From positions 186,001-250,000 of the forward strand of contig NZ_JAFKOJ010000009.1 in assembly GCF_017303275.1 (NCBI RefSeq): 64,000 nt of DNA, written 5' to 3'. Source of the DNA: Bacillus sp. NTK034. Lineage in GTDB: Bacteria; Bacillota; Bacilli; Bacillales; Cytobacillaceae. The position numbers were made by a program, and so were the translations under genes. Shown here one piece after another: positions 1-8,243 of this stretch (positions are counted from its first letter, which is position 1; each line of letters opens with the position of its first letter). A model generated the notes under the pieces. That model searched no databases, was not told the DNA's origin, and was given only the letters and a program-made list of their open reading frames with translations.

Positions 1-2
1 AC

Positions 3-77
3 CAAAAAACTGGAATGCTGCATGGAGCTGCTGATTCAAGCAGGCCAGGATCAGCCATTGGAATTAACGAAGCGTAA
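3..77 (+). CDS. gamma-glutamyltransferase, C-terminal end (partial)
   Basis: The reading frame entering from the left edge ends in a run resembling HGAADSSRPGSAIGI, close to the C-terminal signature of gamma-glutamyltransferases (typically GAADPRRPGAAIGY). Only 24 codons are visible, so the call is an inference from this tail. The stop lies 31 bases before the start of the M20 peptidase, which suggests one operon: the transferase would release glutamate or gamma-glutamyl peptides and the peptidase would process related substrates. Confidence 0.55.
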   Translation, partial: QKTGMLHGAADSSRPGSAIGINEA

Positions 78-108
78 CCCTGTGATTATTTACAAAGGAG
101 TGATTTCG

Positions 109-1257
109 TTGAATCAATATGAAGCCTATTTTGAAGACAAGATGCCTGAAATGATGAACTTGCTCGAGGAACTGGTGAATATAGACAGCGGCTCTTATCA
201 TAAAGAAGGAGTGGACAAGGTTGGCACTGTTTTGAGAAAGGAATTTGAGGAATTGGATATGGATGTACTTGTTCACCGTGAATCAGAGTATGGGGACCAT
301 CTGGAGATAAAAGCGGAAAAGGATAGTGACCCCAATATTATTATTATCGCCCATATGGATACCGTATTTCCGGAAGGCGAAGCAGAAAAACGCCCATTCA
401 AAATGATCGGGGATAAAGCATATGGGCCGGGAGTGAGTGATGAAAAGGCAAGCCATGTATCCGTTTTGTACGCATTGAAACTTCTTAAGGAAAATGGCTC
501 GGACGCATATAAAAATGTACACTTGATTTTTAATAGTGATGAAGAAATCGGATCTCGAAAATCAAAAGCCATTATTAAAGAGGCGTCGATAGGTAAAAAA
601 TTCTCACTTGTTGTTGAATCCGGAAGGCCAGATGATGGCATAGTCACAGAAAGAAAGGGAATTGGAAGATTTATCTTTGATGTTAAAGGAAAAAGCGCCC
701 ATGCCGGGGTTGAACCCGAAAGAGGAAGAAGCGCCATCGATGAACTGGCACATAAAGTAGTTAAACTTCATGATTTAAATGATTACGAGAGAGGCTTGTC
801 AGTCAATGTGGGCTTAATTGACGGCGGCATCTCTTCTAATACCGTCGCCCCGGATGCAGAAGCGCAAGTGGATGTTCGAGTGAAGAATATGGAACAGGCA
901 AAGGAGATTACGGCAAAAATCACAGAAATTGCAGAGGAGGAGGAAGTGCAGGGAACAGAAACGAGCTTATCAGGCAAAATTGGACGGCCGCCAATGGAAA
1001 AAGTCGCAGGAACGGATAAATTGATTGAGGAAATAAAGGCTGCAGGGGAAGAACTAGGAATGTCTATTAGGGAAGTCAGCACGGGCGGAGGTTCGGATGC
1101 AGCGTATACTTCCACTGAAGGCGTCCCAACCGTGGACGGCATGGGGCCGCTCGGAGAATTTTCCCACAGTGAGACAGATGAGTATATCGATTTAAAAACG
1201 TTTCCGAAGCGAACGGCTTTACTGGCAAGGACGATCGAGAGGTTAAGCAAAGTGTAG
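109..1257 (+). CDS. M20 family metallopeptidase (glutamate carboxypeptidase-like)
   Basis: Cytosolic zinc-dependent exopeptidase or deacylase of the M20A/CPG2 type, 382 aa. The HxD metal motif is H82-M-D84, the bridging aspartate is in GPGVSD (about D111), the catalytic/metal Glu pair is E145-E146, the dimerisation-domain histidine lies in GKSAHAG, and the last metal histidine is in FSHSETDEY. The TTG at 109 is chosen because AAAGGAG sits 7-8 bases upstream; an in-frame ATG at 22 would overlap the preceding gene and lacks a ribosome binding site. It follows a gamma-glutamyltransferase end, so gamma-glutamyl or folyl-type peptides are plausible substrates, but the real substrate is unknown. 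Confidence 0.85.
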   Translation: MNQYEAYFEDKMPEMMNLLEELVNIDSGSYHKEGVDKVGTVLRKEFEELDMDVLVHRESEYGDHLEIKAEKDSDPNIIIIAHMDTVFPEGEAEKRPFKMIGDKAYGPGVSDEKASHVSVLYALKLLKENGSDAYKNVHLIFNSDEEIGSRKSKAIIKEASIGKKFSLVVESGRPDDGIVTERKGIGRFIFDVKGKSAHAGVEPERGRSAIDELAHKVVKLHDLNDYERGLSVNVGLIDGGISSNTVAPDAEAQVDVRVKNMEQAKEITAKITEIAEEEEVQGTETSLSGKIGRPPMEKVAGTDKLIEEIKAAGEELGMSIREVSTGGGSDAAYTSTEGVPTVDGMGPLGEFSHSETDEYIDLKTFPKRTALLARTIERLSKV

Positions 1258-1272
1258 AATAGAAACGTGAAA

Positions 1273-1299
1273 GCCTGGCCTGAGTGGGCCGGGTTTTTT
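1273..1299 (+). terminator. intrinsic terminator after the M20 peptidase
   Basis: A GC-rich stem (CTGGCC pairing with GGCCGG, one wobble) with a 5-base loop is followed by TTTTTT, 15 bases after the peptidase stop. Confidence 0.8.
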
Positions 1300-1444
1300 G
1301 ATGAAAAAAAGAATGTGCCACGTAAGAATAAAAGCTTTAGACCTCCTGATTTTGATTAGTTTTTTATGAGAATGAAGACCATTCCTTTAGTATTTCAGAA
1401 TGAGGATTATCTTTCCTTCAATAAAAAAATAATAAAAAACATTA

Positions 1445-1471
1445 ATTATTTATTGAAAAACGATAAATAAT
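1445..1471. promoter_or_regulatory. AT-rich palindrome, candidate operator of the yoaS-yozG-like operon
   Basis: Two 11-base arms (ATTATTTATTG and CGATAAATAAT) separated by AAAAA match in 10 of 11 positions. The element lies about 40 bases upstream of the DUF2975 gene, whose neighbour is an Xre-type repressor, so autoregulation through this site is a reasonable inference. There is no T-run after it, which argues against a terminator. Confidence 0.45.
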
Positions 1472-1512
1472 AGATTAAAATCAAACTGAAAATAACAAGT
1501 GAGGTGTTTTTT

Positions 1513-1995
1513 ATGGAAAAAGTAACAACATTGTTTTTAAAAATAGCCGTTTTTCTTTTAGGAGTCCCCATTTTAGTTCTGTGTATTTTTTTGGTCCCTG
1601 AACTGGGGCGAGTTGCAGGTGAATTGCTGCCGAAGTTTGCTTTCCTTAAATATTGGGTTTACATCGTGTTTTATGCTTCAACGATTCCTTTTTACTTTGC
1701 TCTGTATCAGGCGTTCAAACTTTTGCGCTATATTGACAAAAATAAAGCTTTCTCTGATTTATCCGTCATAGCTTTAAAGAAAATTAAATACTGTGCCATC
1801 ACCATCGCCGGTTTGCATGTACTGGTTCTGCCGGTATTCTATATTTTTGCAGAATTAGACGATGCCCCGGGTGTCATTTTTGTTGGCTTGCTGGTTCCTT
1901 TTGCTTCAATGGTTATCGCAGTCTTTGCGGCAGTTCTGCAGAAGCTTTTGCAAGAAGCAATTGATATCAAATCAGAAAATGATTTAACGGTCTGA
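1513..1995 (+). CDS. yoaS: DUF2975 integral membrane protein (YoaS-like)
   Basis: A 160-residue protein with four hydrophobic segments (about residues 9-30, 45-65, 95-115 and 120-145), matching the DUF2975 family. It is followed after 9 bases by a small Xre-type regulator, the same arrangement as yoaS-yozG in B. subtilis and the usual context of DUF2975 proteins. The ATG at 1513 follows GAGGTG with good spacing; a GTG at 1504 overlaps that ribosome binding site and is rejected. The function of the family is not known. Confidence 0.75.
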   Translation: MEKVTTLFLKIAVFLLGVPILVLCIFLVPELGRVAGELLPKFAFLKYWVYIVFYASTIPFYFALYQAFKLLRYIDKNKAFSDLSVIALKKIKYCAITIAGLHVLVLPVFYIFAELDDAPGVIFVGLLVPFASMVIAVFAAVLQKLLQEAIDIKSENDLTV

Positions 1996-2004
1996 GGTGA
2001 GAAC

Positions 2005-2214
2005 ATGGCTATTATTATAAATGTTGATGTGATGCTGGCAAAAAGGAAAATGAGTGTAACAGAACTCTCAGAGAGGGTAGGAATCACCATGGCAAACCTC
2101 TCTATTTTGAAAAATGGAAAGGCGAAAGCGATCCGTTTTTCAACTTTGGAGGCCATTTGCAAGGCATTGGACTGCCAGCCTGGAGATATCCTGGAATATC
2201 GAAGTGATGAATAA
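2005..2214 (+). CDS. yozG: small Xre-family DNA-binding regulator (YozG-like)
   Basis: A 69-residue protein made almost entirely of a Cro/CI helix-turn-helix: LAKRKMSVTELSERVGIT, then NLSILKNGKAKAIRFSTL and a CKALDCQPGDIL end. This matches the YozG/YvaO-like regulators that accompany DUF2975 membrane proteins. GAGGTGAGAAC precedes the ATG. The likely target is its own operon, with the palindrome at 1445-1471 as candidate site. Confidence 0.85.
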   Translation: MAIIINVDVMLAKRKMSVTELSERVGITMANLSILKNGKAKAIRFSTLEAICKALDCQPGDILEYRSDE

Positions 2215-2225
2215 GCGGGACTAGG

Positions 2226-2264
2226 GGACAGGTTCCTTGTACCAGACGGACGAAGAACCTGTCC
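2226..2264. repeat. inverted repeat with GGACAGGTTC arms
   Basis: Perfect 10-base arms (GGACAGGTTC and GAACCTGTCC) surround a 19-base loop between the regulator and the DUF817 gene. GGACAGGTTC-type inverted repeats recur in intergenic regions of Bacillus genomes (recollection, not searched). It has no U-run, so it is more likely a dispersed repeat or mRNA-processing hairpin than a terminator. Confidence 0.5.
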
Positions 2265-2282
2265 TAAAAGGGAGGGATTAGA

Positions 2283-3086
2283 ATGCATTTGACTATTCGA
2301 AAATTAGAAGCCCAGCCGACGAGATTCCTAAAGCAGCTTTTTCGTTTCGGCTGGGAGCAGGCTTTGTCCTGTTTGTTTCCTGTTGTCATTTTTGCTTCTT
2401 TAGCTTTGACCAAATTTCTGCCGCTGCCCATTCTGCCGCGGTATGACTGGCTGCTGATCATCTGTCTTCTAATGCAGTGGGCGATGGTGAAATCAGGGCT
2501 TGAAACAAAGGATGAATTGAAGGTTATTACCTTGTTCCACATTATCGGCCTTGCACTTGAACTATTTAAGGTACATATGGGCTCATGGGCTTATCCGGAG
2601 GAGGGTTATTCCAAATTTTTTGGGGTTCCTTTGTACAGCGGCTTCATGTATGCCAGTGTAGCAAGTTATCTGTGCCAGGCATGGAGGAGGCTCAAGGTTG
2701 ACCTGGTCAAGTGGCCGCCATTTCTCGCAGTAGTGCCTCTTGCCGCTGCTATTTATCTGAATTTTTTCACCCACCATTATTGGATCGATATCCGCTGGTG
2801 GCTCTCCGGAATGGTTCTGGTCGTTTTTTGGAGATCCTGGGTCAGTTACGAGGTAGGCGGTATCCTGTACCGTATGCCGCTTGCACTATCTTTTGTGCTT
2901 ATCGGATTCTTCATATGGATAGCGGAAAATATCGCAACATTCTTTGGGGCGTGGGAGTATCCCAATCAGACCGATGCATGGAGTCTCGTTCATCTGGGGA
3001 AGGTGAGTTCCTGGCTTCTATTAGTAATTGTCAGCTTCCTTATAGTGGCGACGCTAAAGCAGGTTAAGGAGAAAAACTCCGCTTAG
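2283..3086 (+). CDS. yoaT: DUF817 family membrane protein (YoaT-like)
   Basis: A 267-residue polytopic protein with about eight membrane segments. The conserved DUF817 features include ELFKVHMGSWAYPEEGYSK, PLYSGFMYASVASY and a C-terminal FGAWEYPNQTDAW. In B. subtilis yoaT lies beside yoaS and yozG, so gene order here supports the assignment. GGGAGGG precedes the ATG. No biochemical role is established for the family; the repeated tryptophan/proline motifs facing loops suggest a binding or enzyme site. Confidence 0.85.
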   Translation: MHLTIRKLEAQPTRFLKQLFRFGWEQALSCLFPVVIFASLALTKFLPLPILPRYDWLLIICLLMQWAMVKSGLETKDELKVITLFHIIGLALELFKVHMGSWAYPEEGYSKFFGVPLYSGFMYASVASYLCQAWRRLKVDLVKWPPFLAVVPLAAAIYLNFFTHHYWIDIRWWLSGMVLVVFWRSWVSYEVGGILYRMPLALSFVLIGFFIWIAENIATFFGAWEYPNQTDAWSLVHLGKVSSWLLLVIVSFLIVATLKQVKEKNSA

Positions 3087-3173
3087 GGAGCTTCTTGTCA
3101 CAATTTATAACTTTTGCGTTCAAGTGTCATTTTCAAAGGCTATGCTTTTGACCGGCATCCCTCGGTACGTTAT

Positions 3174-3665
3174 TTATAGGTAATCAAAGATAAATAAATA
3201 AAGGGCTGCAATCGGAACCGAAAGAATTAATGCCCGCAGTTTATGGATATAGTGCAGTCGGATCATAGGAAACATAATGACGACAAATAAAAAAGACCAC
3301 CAAATATTCCATCCATTATGGTAGCTTATGAAACTAAATCGTGATGCGAGCCATTCAGCAGCCCAAAACAAGACAATCCATTTTGCGTAATAGAAGATTT
3401 GATCTTTAAACTGGCTGGGAAACTTAGATAAAAACACAAACCCCATTAAAGGATTGATCAATATATTATGCAATAGATGAACTCCCATTAGATTTAAAAG
3501 ACCTTTTTCAAGTTCCCATAAGTGAAAATGGCTATGTGAAATAAACTCATAAATGAAAGAAGCCACGGATATATAAAGCATGGTCGGATAATAACTTTCC
3601 CAACTTTTCCAGTCTCCTCTAAAATAAGCAAAGATAATGACCAGTATAACAAGGATGCAATGCAT
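3174..3665 (-). CDS. CBO0543-family membrane protein
   Basis: A 163-residue protein with about five membrane helices and motifs typical of the CBO0543 family of spore formers: RGDWKSWESYYPTMLY near the N-terminus, a central HLLHNILINPL, and NGWNIWWSFLFVVIMFPMIRLHY near the C-terminus. GAGGTG lies 7 bases before the ATG. It is monocistronic and convergent with the DUF817 gene. A second, more divergent relative is at 60073-60519. Function unknown. Confidence 0.75.
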   Translation of the reverse strand: MHCILVILVIIFAYFRGDWKSWESYYPTMLYISVASFIYEFISHSHFHLWELEKGLLNLMGVHLLHNILINPLMGFVFLSKFPSQFKDQIFYYAKWIVLFWAAEWLASRFSFISYHNGWNIWWSFLFVVIMFPMIRLHYIHKLRALILSVPIAALYLFIFDYL

Positions 3666-3907
3666 ACGTTCACCTCATTTTTCTGGTAATTAGTATTGAC
3701 GACATCTGAAATAAAATACCAATATATGTAAAAATGGATAAATTATCCTAAAAAATCTATTTGTGAGTTAGGTTAAGATGCTGAACAGCAGCTGTTTGAT
3801 AAAAGTGATGGTCATATTCATGGGGTACTTTACTTTATAAAATATGGTTTTTTTTGTAAGCCTTTATGAAATACTAAACCTACAAAAACATTGTAGGGGG
3901 GTTATCT

Positions 3908-4927
3908 GTGGAATTCGAGAGTAAGAAGGTAAATATTGAACTGTCTTGCACAGAAATTGGAGGCCTTTGGGGAGTTTACTTACAAGAAAGCATGAGTTCC
4001 TGTTTTCTTAAGTATTTTTTACACCATCTTCAAGATGAGGAAATCATTCCATTAGCAGAAGAGTCATTGAACATTTCGCAAGGGAGATTAGATAAGATAA
4101 AAAAAATCTTCCTTGCTGAAAATTTTCCAGTGCCTGCTGCTTTTTCTGAAGGGGATATCAATCTGTCAGCCCCTCCATTATTTAATGATGTGTTCACCTT
4201 AAGCTACATTTATATGATGAATCGATTGGGAATGATTAACTTCAGCTATACTGCATCAAATAATGTTCGTCTTGATGTACTGGATTTTTTTACAGAATGT
4301 ATACATACCTCAACTGAAATGTTTGGTAAAGCTGTCAAGATGATGCTGTCTAAGGGCATTTATGATCGCCCTCCAAAAATGAACTATCCTAAAGAAATTG
4401 AATATGTTCAAAAAGAATCCTTTCTTACAGGAATCATAGGGACTAAGCGTCCCTTGAATGCAATTGAATTATCGGAAATCTTCTTCAACATTGAACGAAA
4501 TTACTTTTCAGTACTCATCATGCTTGCGTTTGCTCAAGTGGTTAAAGATAAAGAATTAAAGAAGCATATCATGAAAGGAAAAACGATCAGCGAAAAACAG
4601 ATATCCTTTTTCAATAACTTATTAATGGAGGAAGAGCTTCTTGGAACCGTGACTGTCGGAATGGAAGTAACAGAATCGATTGTATCACCTTTCTCGGATA
4701 AACTTATTTTTTCAATGATCAATGTTTTGAATTCCGTAGACATTAGCTTAATTTCACATGCCATGTCAGTGTCCATGAGAACTGATCTAACATCTCAATA
4801 TAGTAAGATCATTGCAGAAGTCATGCTTTATGCAAAGGATACCTTTGATATAGTGGTAAAGCAAAAATGGCTCGAACAGCCCCCGCTTGTAACAAATAGG
4901 AAGATGCTGATACATAATAAGCAGTAG
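3908..4927 (+). CDS. DUF3231 protein (duplicated ferritin-like four-helix repeats)
   Basis: A 339-residue helical protein made of two related halves. The first has LSCTEIGGLWGVYLQESMSSCFLKYFL, the second LNAIELSEIFFNIERNYFSVLIMLAFAQ. The pattern matches DUF3231, a Bacillus family related to spore-coat CotF-like/ferritin-like bundles. The start is GTG after AGGGGGG. No membrane segment or signal peptide is seen. A paralogue with the same length and halves is at 42636-43643. A spore-associated role is an inference from family distribution. Confidence 0.75.
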   Translation: MEFESKKVNIELSCTEIGGLWGVYLQESMSSCFLKYFLHHLQDEEIIPLAEESLNISQGRLDKIKKIFLAENFPVPAAFSEGDINLSAPPLFNDVFTLSYIYMMNRLGMINFSYTASNNVRLDVLDFFTECIHTSTEMFGKAVKMMLSKGIYDRPPKMNYPKEIEYVQKESFLTGIIGTKRPLNAIELSEIFFNIERNYFSVLIMLAFAQVVKDKELKKHIMKGKTISEKQISFFNNLLMEEELLGTVTVGMEVTESIVSPFSDKLIFSMINVLNSVDISLISHAMSVSMRTDLTSQYSKIIAEVMLYAKDTFDIVVKQKWLEQPPLVTNRKMLIHNKQ

Positions 4928-4977
4928 CAAGAAATCAGAAAAATTTTACTCCAGTTATGGGTTTGCCCAGTAATATT

Positions 4978-5008
4978 CAACTGCAGTCATTCACTGGGAC
5001 TGCAGTTG
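4978..5008. terminator. hairpin between convergent genes
   Basis: Perfect 11-base arms (CAACTGCAGTC and GACTGCAGTTG) with a 9-base loop lie between the DUF3231 gene and the convergent YibE/F genes. There is no long U-run in either direction, so it may be a bidirectional 3' end hairpin rather than a strong terminator. Confidence 0.5.
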
Positions 5009-5019
5009 AGCTTCAAGGG

Positions 5020-5796
5020 CTATTCAGAGGAATCAGCAGAGTTTCCTCTTTTCACTAAATACAGTGCGGTAATCCAAGAAGTAATAGGAATCACCATTGT
5101 TACCCCAATTCCTGCACAGAAGATCGTAATCATCTCGCCGCTGAAAATCTTAGAATTGATAATTTCACCTGGTGAATAAGATAGGTCTTTAAACCATATA
5201 AGCAGTGCTAAATATCCGCCAAAGAAGGCGAAAAATAACGTGTTGGTGCTTGTTCCGAGAATATCCTTACCGATGCTGATGCCAGCCTGGAACAATTCTT
5301 TTCTGCTAATGTCCGGGTGATGATAATGAATTTCCCTCATGGGGGAAGAGATGGCCATGGCAGCGTCCGTTATGGCTCCGATAGTACTCATGATGATGAC
5401 AGACGCAGCCACTTTAACGAAATCAACCCCAATATAAAGCGAAAATATGCTCAACTCTTCTATTTCCTCTTCACCAAATCCCTGAATCATGGCCTTTTCT
5501 GCAATGATGACAATGAACACAATGAGAACGACCGTAGTAATGATCGAAGCCAGAAATGCGGTTATCGTCTTAATGTTCACTTCATTTATAAAAAATAGAT
5601 TGATACAGCCAATGAAGGCACAGGCAATTAATGTAACGATAATTGGATTGATGTTTGGATCGTTCATGAAGAAAAGGACGAAAATAATCACTCCGAAGTT
5701 GAGGAAGATCGCAAAAAATGATCTGGCTCCTTTTTTTCCGCCTATAAGGGTCATCAGAATAAATAATATGGCTGCCAGCACTAGTATTGCATTCAT
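5020..5796 (-). CDS. YibE/F family membrane protein (second gene of pair)
   Basis: A 258-residue multipass protein with the YibE/F core: GAITDAAMAISSPMREI, then GISIGKDILGTSTNTLFFAFFGGYLALL and ITIFCAGIGVTMVIPITSW. Its ATG overlaps the stop of the upstream yibE-like gene by four bases (ATGA), indicating translational coupling. Paired YibE and YibF genes are common in Firmicutes. The transported substrate is unknown. Because its partner has an in-frame stop, expression of this gene may also be reduced. Confidence 0.8.
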   Translation of the reverse strand: MNAILVLAAILFILMTLIGGKKGARSFFAIFLNFGVIIFVLFFMNDPNINPIIVTLIACAFIGCINLFFINEVNIKTITAFLASIITTVVLIVFIVIIAEKAMIQGFGEEEIEELSIFSLYIGVDFVKVAASVIIMSTIGAITDAAMAISSPMREIHYHHPDISRKELFQAGISIGKDILGTSTNTLFFAFFGGYLALLIWFKDLSYSPGEIINSKIFSGEMITIFCAGIGVTMVIPITSWITALYLVKRGNSADSSE

Positions 5797-6911
5797 TTTC
5801 GTGCCCTCTTTCTATTAATGAAATATATGGCAGTATATAGGCCAATCGGAATGGTGATCACGATTCCGATTCCTCCGGCAAGTGCCCGGGCTAATTCAAG
5901 AGAAAGGTTCATGGATAGGCTGAATCCGAGCGGTGAGTCATTTTTTATATACAAAATAAGCATCGGAATGGAGCCGCTGATATAGGCGAAAAACAAGATA
6001 TTCGTCATGGTGCCCATAATGTCTTTGCCCACTTCCATTCCAGAGCGTTTAAGAGCCTGCACTGGAATGCTGTTATTCTTTTCATATAAGCTAAACAGTG
6101 AAGATGACATGGTAATGGCTACATCCATAACCGCTCCTAACGAGCCGATAAATAAACCGGCTAAGAAAACCATCTGATAGGGCCTGGTTATAAATTGGAG
6201 TTCTTCGTATCTTAGACCCTTCCCGCCAGTTAGCCATATGACCAGATAAGTGATCAATAATGACAAGAATGTTGCTGCAAGAGTTGCGATAATGGCAGCA
6301 TATGTTTTTTCGTTAAAGCCGTTTACGAGCAGAAGGGAGGTAACGGTAAATAAAATGACTGCCGCACTGCATATCAGCAGCAGGCTTATTTCCGGATTCT
6401 TCAGATAAACATCTAATGCATAGGAAAGCAGCACGGCATTAACTGCCAGGCTGATGATGGAAAAGAGACCTTGCTTTTTACCGACAAAGAGAAGTATCAG
6501 GATAAAGATTCATCCTGTTAGCAGTATGTAATGATCCCGCTTCAGATCAAGGATATCTCCGCTTAATTCTGCAGCATCCGCTTTATTCTCCTTTATGGAC
6601 ACAAATAATTTTTGGCCGCTTTGAATTTCATAGTCATATGCTTTGGCTTTCGAATACTGATTTGTTAAGAGAATATGCTGTCCTTTTGCTTTTCCATTCG
6701 TAATTTCTGCTATGATCCGCTGTTCATATACGCGGTCTACATTATCATAAATATCCGTTACTTCTTCAGAGTGAACAAGTTGGACTTCCTTTACTTCAGC
6801 TATTGTCCGTTCATAGAAAGAATCATTGTTCTGGACAAACAGTACGGAGGCAGCTATGCATATTGCCAATATGATATAAAAATAGAACTTTTTAATAGGG
6901 ATGTTTTTCAA
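5793..6911 (-). pseudogene. YibE/F family membrane protein interrupted by an in-frame TGA
   Basis: Read on the minus strand, an N-terminal part (membrane anchor, then an extracytoplasmic region of about 100 residues ending DLKRDHYILLTG) meets a TGA at 6512-6510. The same frame then continues without a break through IFILILLFVGKKQGLF into the YibE/F membrane core with GAVMDVAITMSSSLFS, VGKDIMGTMTNILFFAYISGS and GIGIVITIPIGL. Nothing is missing, so it is a single nonsense change inside a hydrophobic segment. The start is probably TTG at 6911, after CTGGAGG. A restart at GTG 6434 could still make the core. Sequencing error is possible. Confidence 0.75.
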
Positions 6912-7101
6912 AATAAACCTCCAGCAGTATAAAAATACAAGACCTTTGCAACGGAATAAGGATATCAGTAACTTTTTCGGATAGTCAAGTTTATCGGGAT
7001 TCAAATCTTTGGAGAAATTTGTGAAAGAAGGATTCTAATTTAGGGAAATCGAATAACCTTAATCAAAGTATAAAATTATTTATTATTAGGAGAGAAAAAA
7101 A

Positions 7102-7851
7102 GTGAATCTAGTCAATCCGATAGCTATTGGAAATACCGCTGAAATCTATCAATTTGATGACAAAATCGTTAAAGTATTTAAAAAGCATTTACCGCCTTCT
7201 GAACATTTACATGAAGCAAAAAAACAAGAATATGCCTCCTCATATGGGCTGCCTGTTCCCGAAATTTTCGAAGTAACAGAAATTGAGGGCAGACAGGCAA
7301 TTATAATGGAGTATGTAAAAGGTAAAACAGCTGGTGAATTGATACTCGGTAATATGGAATCCGCAGAGAATTATTTAAACATTTGTGTGGATATGCAGCA
7401 AAAGATCCATGCTTTGCCAGCCGATGAGTCTGTTATTGGTTCTATGACAGATAAGCTGCAATACCAGATTGAATTAGCGGAAACACTAAATAGAACTCAG
7501 AAAAATTTTCTATTGAAAAAATTAGGATCAATGATTATTAAACCAAGACTGTGCCATGGAGACTTTCATCCATTTAACTTGATATTGAATGATGGTACTG
7601 TAAGCATTATAGATTGGGTTGATTCGAGTTCTGGCGATGTACGTGCTGATGTCATCCGCACATTTCTATTGTTATCAGAAGCTTCGGTGAAGCTAGCAGA
7701 AATGTATGTGCATATTTATTGTAGAAATACAGGCTTAACAAGAGACGAAATCTTCCAGTGGGCTCCTATTATTGCTGCTGCAAGGCTATCTGAAAATGTT
7801 TCCGGGGAACAATATAAGAGATTGCTGGAGATTGTTACGCAAACAATGTAA
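7102..7851 (+). CDS. aminoglycoside phosphotransferase (APH)-fold kinase
   Basis: A 249-residue kinase-like protein. The N-lobe contains VKVFKKHL (Lys for ATP) and the hinge-like IIMEYVKGKT. The C-lobe has the Brenner motif HGDFHPFNLIL and the metal-binding IDWVDSSSGD. This is the APH/choline kinase superfamily, which phosphorylates small molecules, so resistance is only one option. The start is GTG after TAGGAGAG. It is monocistronic with no clear functional neighbour. Confidence 0.75.
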   Translation: MNLVNPIAIGNTAEIYQFDDKIVKVFKKHLPPSEHLHEAKKQEYASSYGLPVPEIFEVTEIEGRQAIIMEYVKGKTAGELILGNMESAENYLNICVDMQQKIHALPADESVIGSMTDKLQYQIELAETLNRTQKNFLLKKLGSMIIKPRLCHGDFHPFNLILNDGTVSIIDWVDSSSGDVRADVIRTFLLLSEASVKLAEMYVHIYCRNTGLTRDEIFQWAPIIAAARLSENVSGEQYKRLLEIVTQTM

Positions 7852-7901
7852 TCCTGTTTGTGATTGCCTATCGCCTAAAGTAGAACTTATCATGCATTTG
7901 C

Positions 7902-7926
7902 AAAAAAAAATCATCCAAAAGGATGA
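7902..7926 (-). terminator. intrinsic terminator of the small minus-strand gene
   Basis: Read on the minus strand, TCATCC-TTTT-GGATGA is followed by nine Ts. It lies 18 bases beyond the stop of the 34-residue ORF, supporting that ORF as a real transcription unit. Confidence 0.75.
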
Positions 7927-7944
7927 AAGAGCTGATTCATGTCA

Positions 7945-8049
7945 TTATTTCTTTTGCACGTTCAACATTTCTTTTTGCTGTTTCTCTTTTTTCTGATTTT
8001 CAGCATCCTTCTTGAAAGCCTCCATTGCTTTATAGAAAAGCAAAGTCAA
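7945..8049 (-). CDS. small charged protein, 34 aa, function unknown
   Basis: The frame starts at TTG 8049 after a near-perfect AAGGAGGTGATT ribosome binding site and encodes a short hydrophobic start (TLLFYKAMEAFKK) followed by a Lys/Glu/Gln-rich helix. It has its own terminator just downstream. I do not recognise a family. It could be a membrane-associated amphipathic peptide. Upstream codons exist but have no better ribosome binding site. Confidence 0.5.
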   Translation of the reverse strand: MTLLFYKAMEAFKKDAENQKKEKQQKEMLNVQKK

Positions 8050-8149
8050 TTTAATCACCTCCTTAATAGCATGTATCCCCCCTGTATTTTCAAATAAAAC
8101 TAAGAATAAAAAATTGATAATTTTTGTCAAAATGATTGAAGGAATAATA

Positions 8150-8166
8150 TTGACCAGAGTGGTCAA
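8150..8166. promoter_or_regulatory. TetR operator copy 1
   Basis: Perfect 7-3-7 palindrome, TTGACCA-GAG-TGGTCAA, upstream of a TetR-family gene. Its centre is 33 bases from that of the second copy, about three helical turns, so two repressor dimers could sit on the same face. Confidence 0.7.
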
Positions 8167-8182
8167 TTTTGTTATTTTTAAT

Positions 8183-8199
8183 ATGACCACATTGGTCAT
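8183..8199. promoter_or_regulatory. TetR operator copy 2
   Basis: Perfect 7-3-7 palindrome, ATGACCA-CAT-TGGTCAT, sharing the core TGACCA-N3-TGGTCA with the first copy. It ends just before the AAAGGAG of the regulator gene, where binding would block its expression and that of the ABC exporter. Confidence 0.7.
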
Positions 8200-8243
8200 T
8201 ATTGTGAAAGGAGTGCAATATAATAAATACTACTTTTTACAGC

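Noticed and set aside
22-108. Longer N-terminus for the M20 peptidase
   Set aside because: It overlaps the end of the upstream gene and lacks a ribosome binding site, while TTG 109 has AAAGGAG.
6510-6512. Selenocysteine at the YibE-like TGA
   Set aside because: The position is in a membrane segment with no redox motif; a nonsense mutation or sequencing error is more likely.
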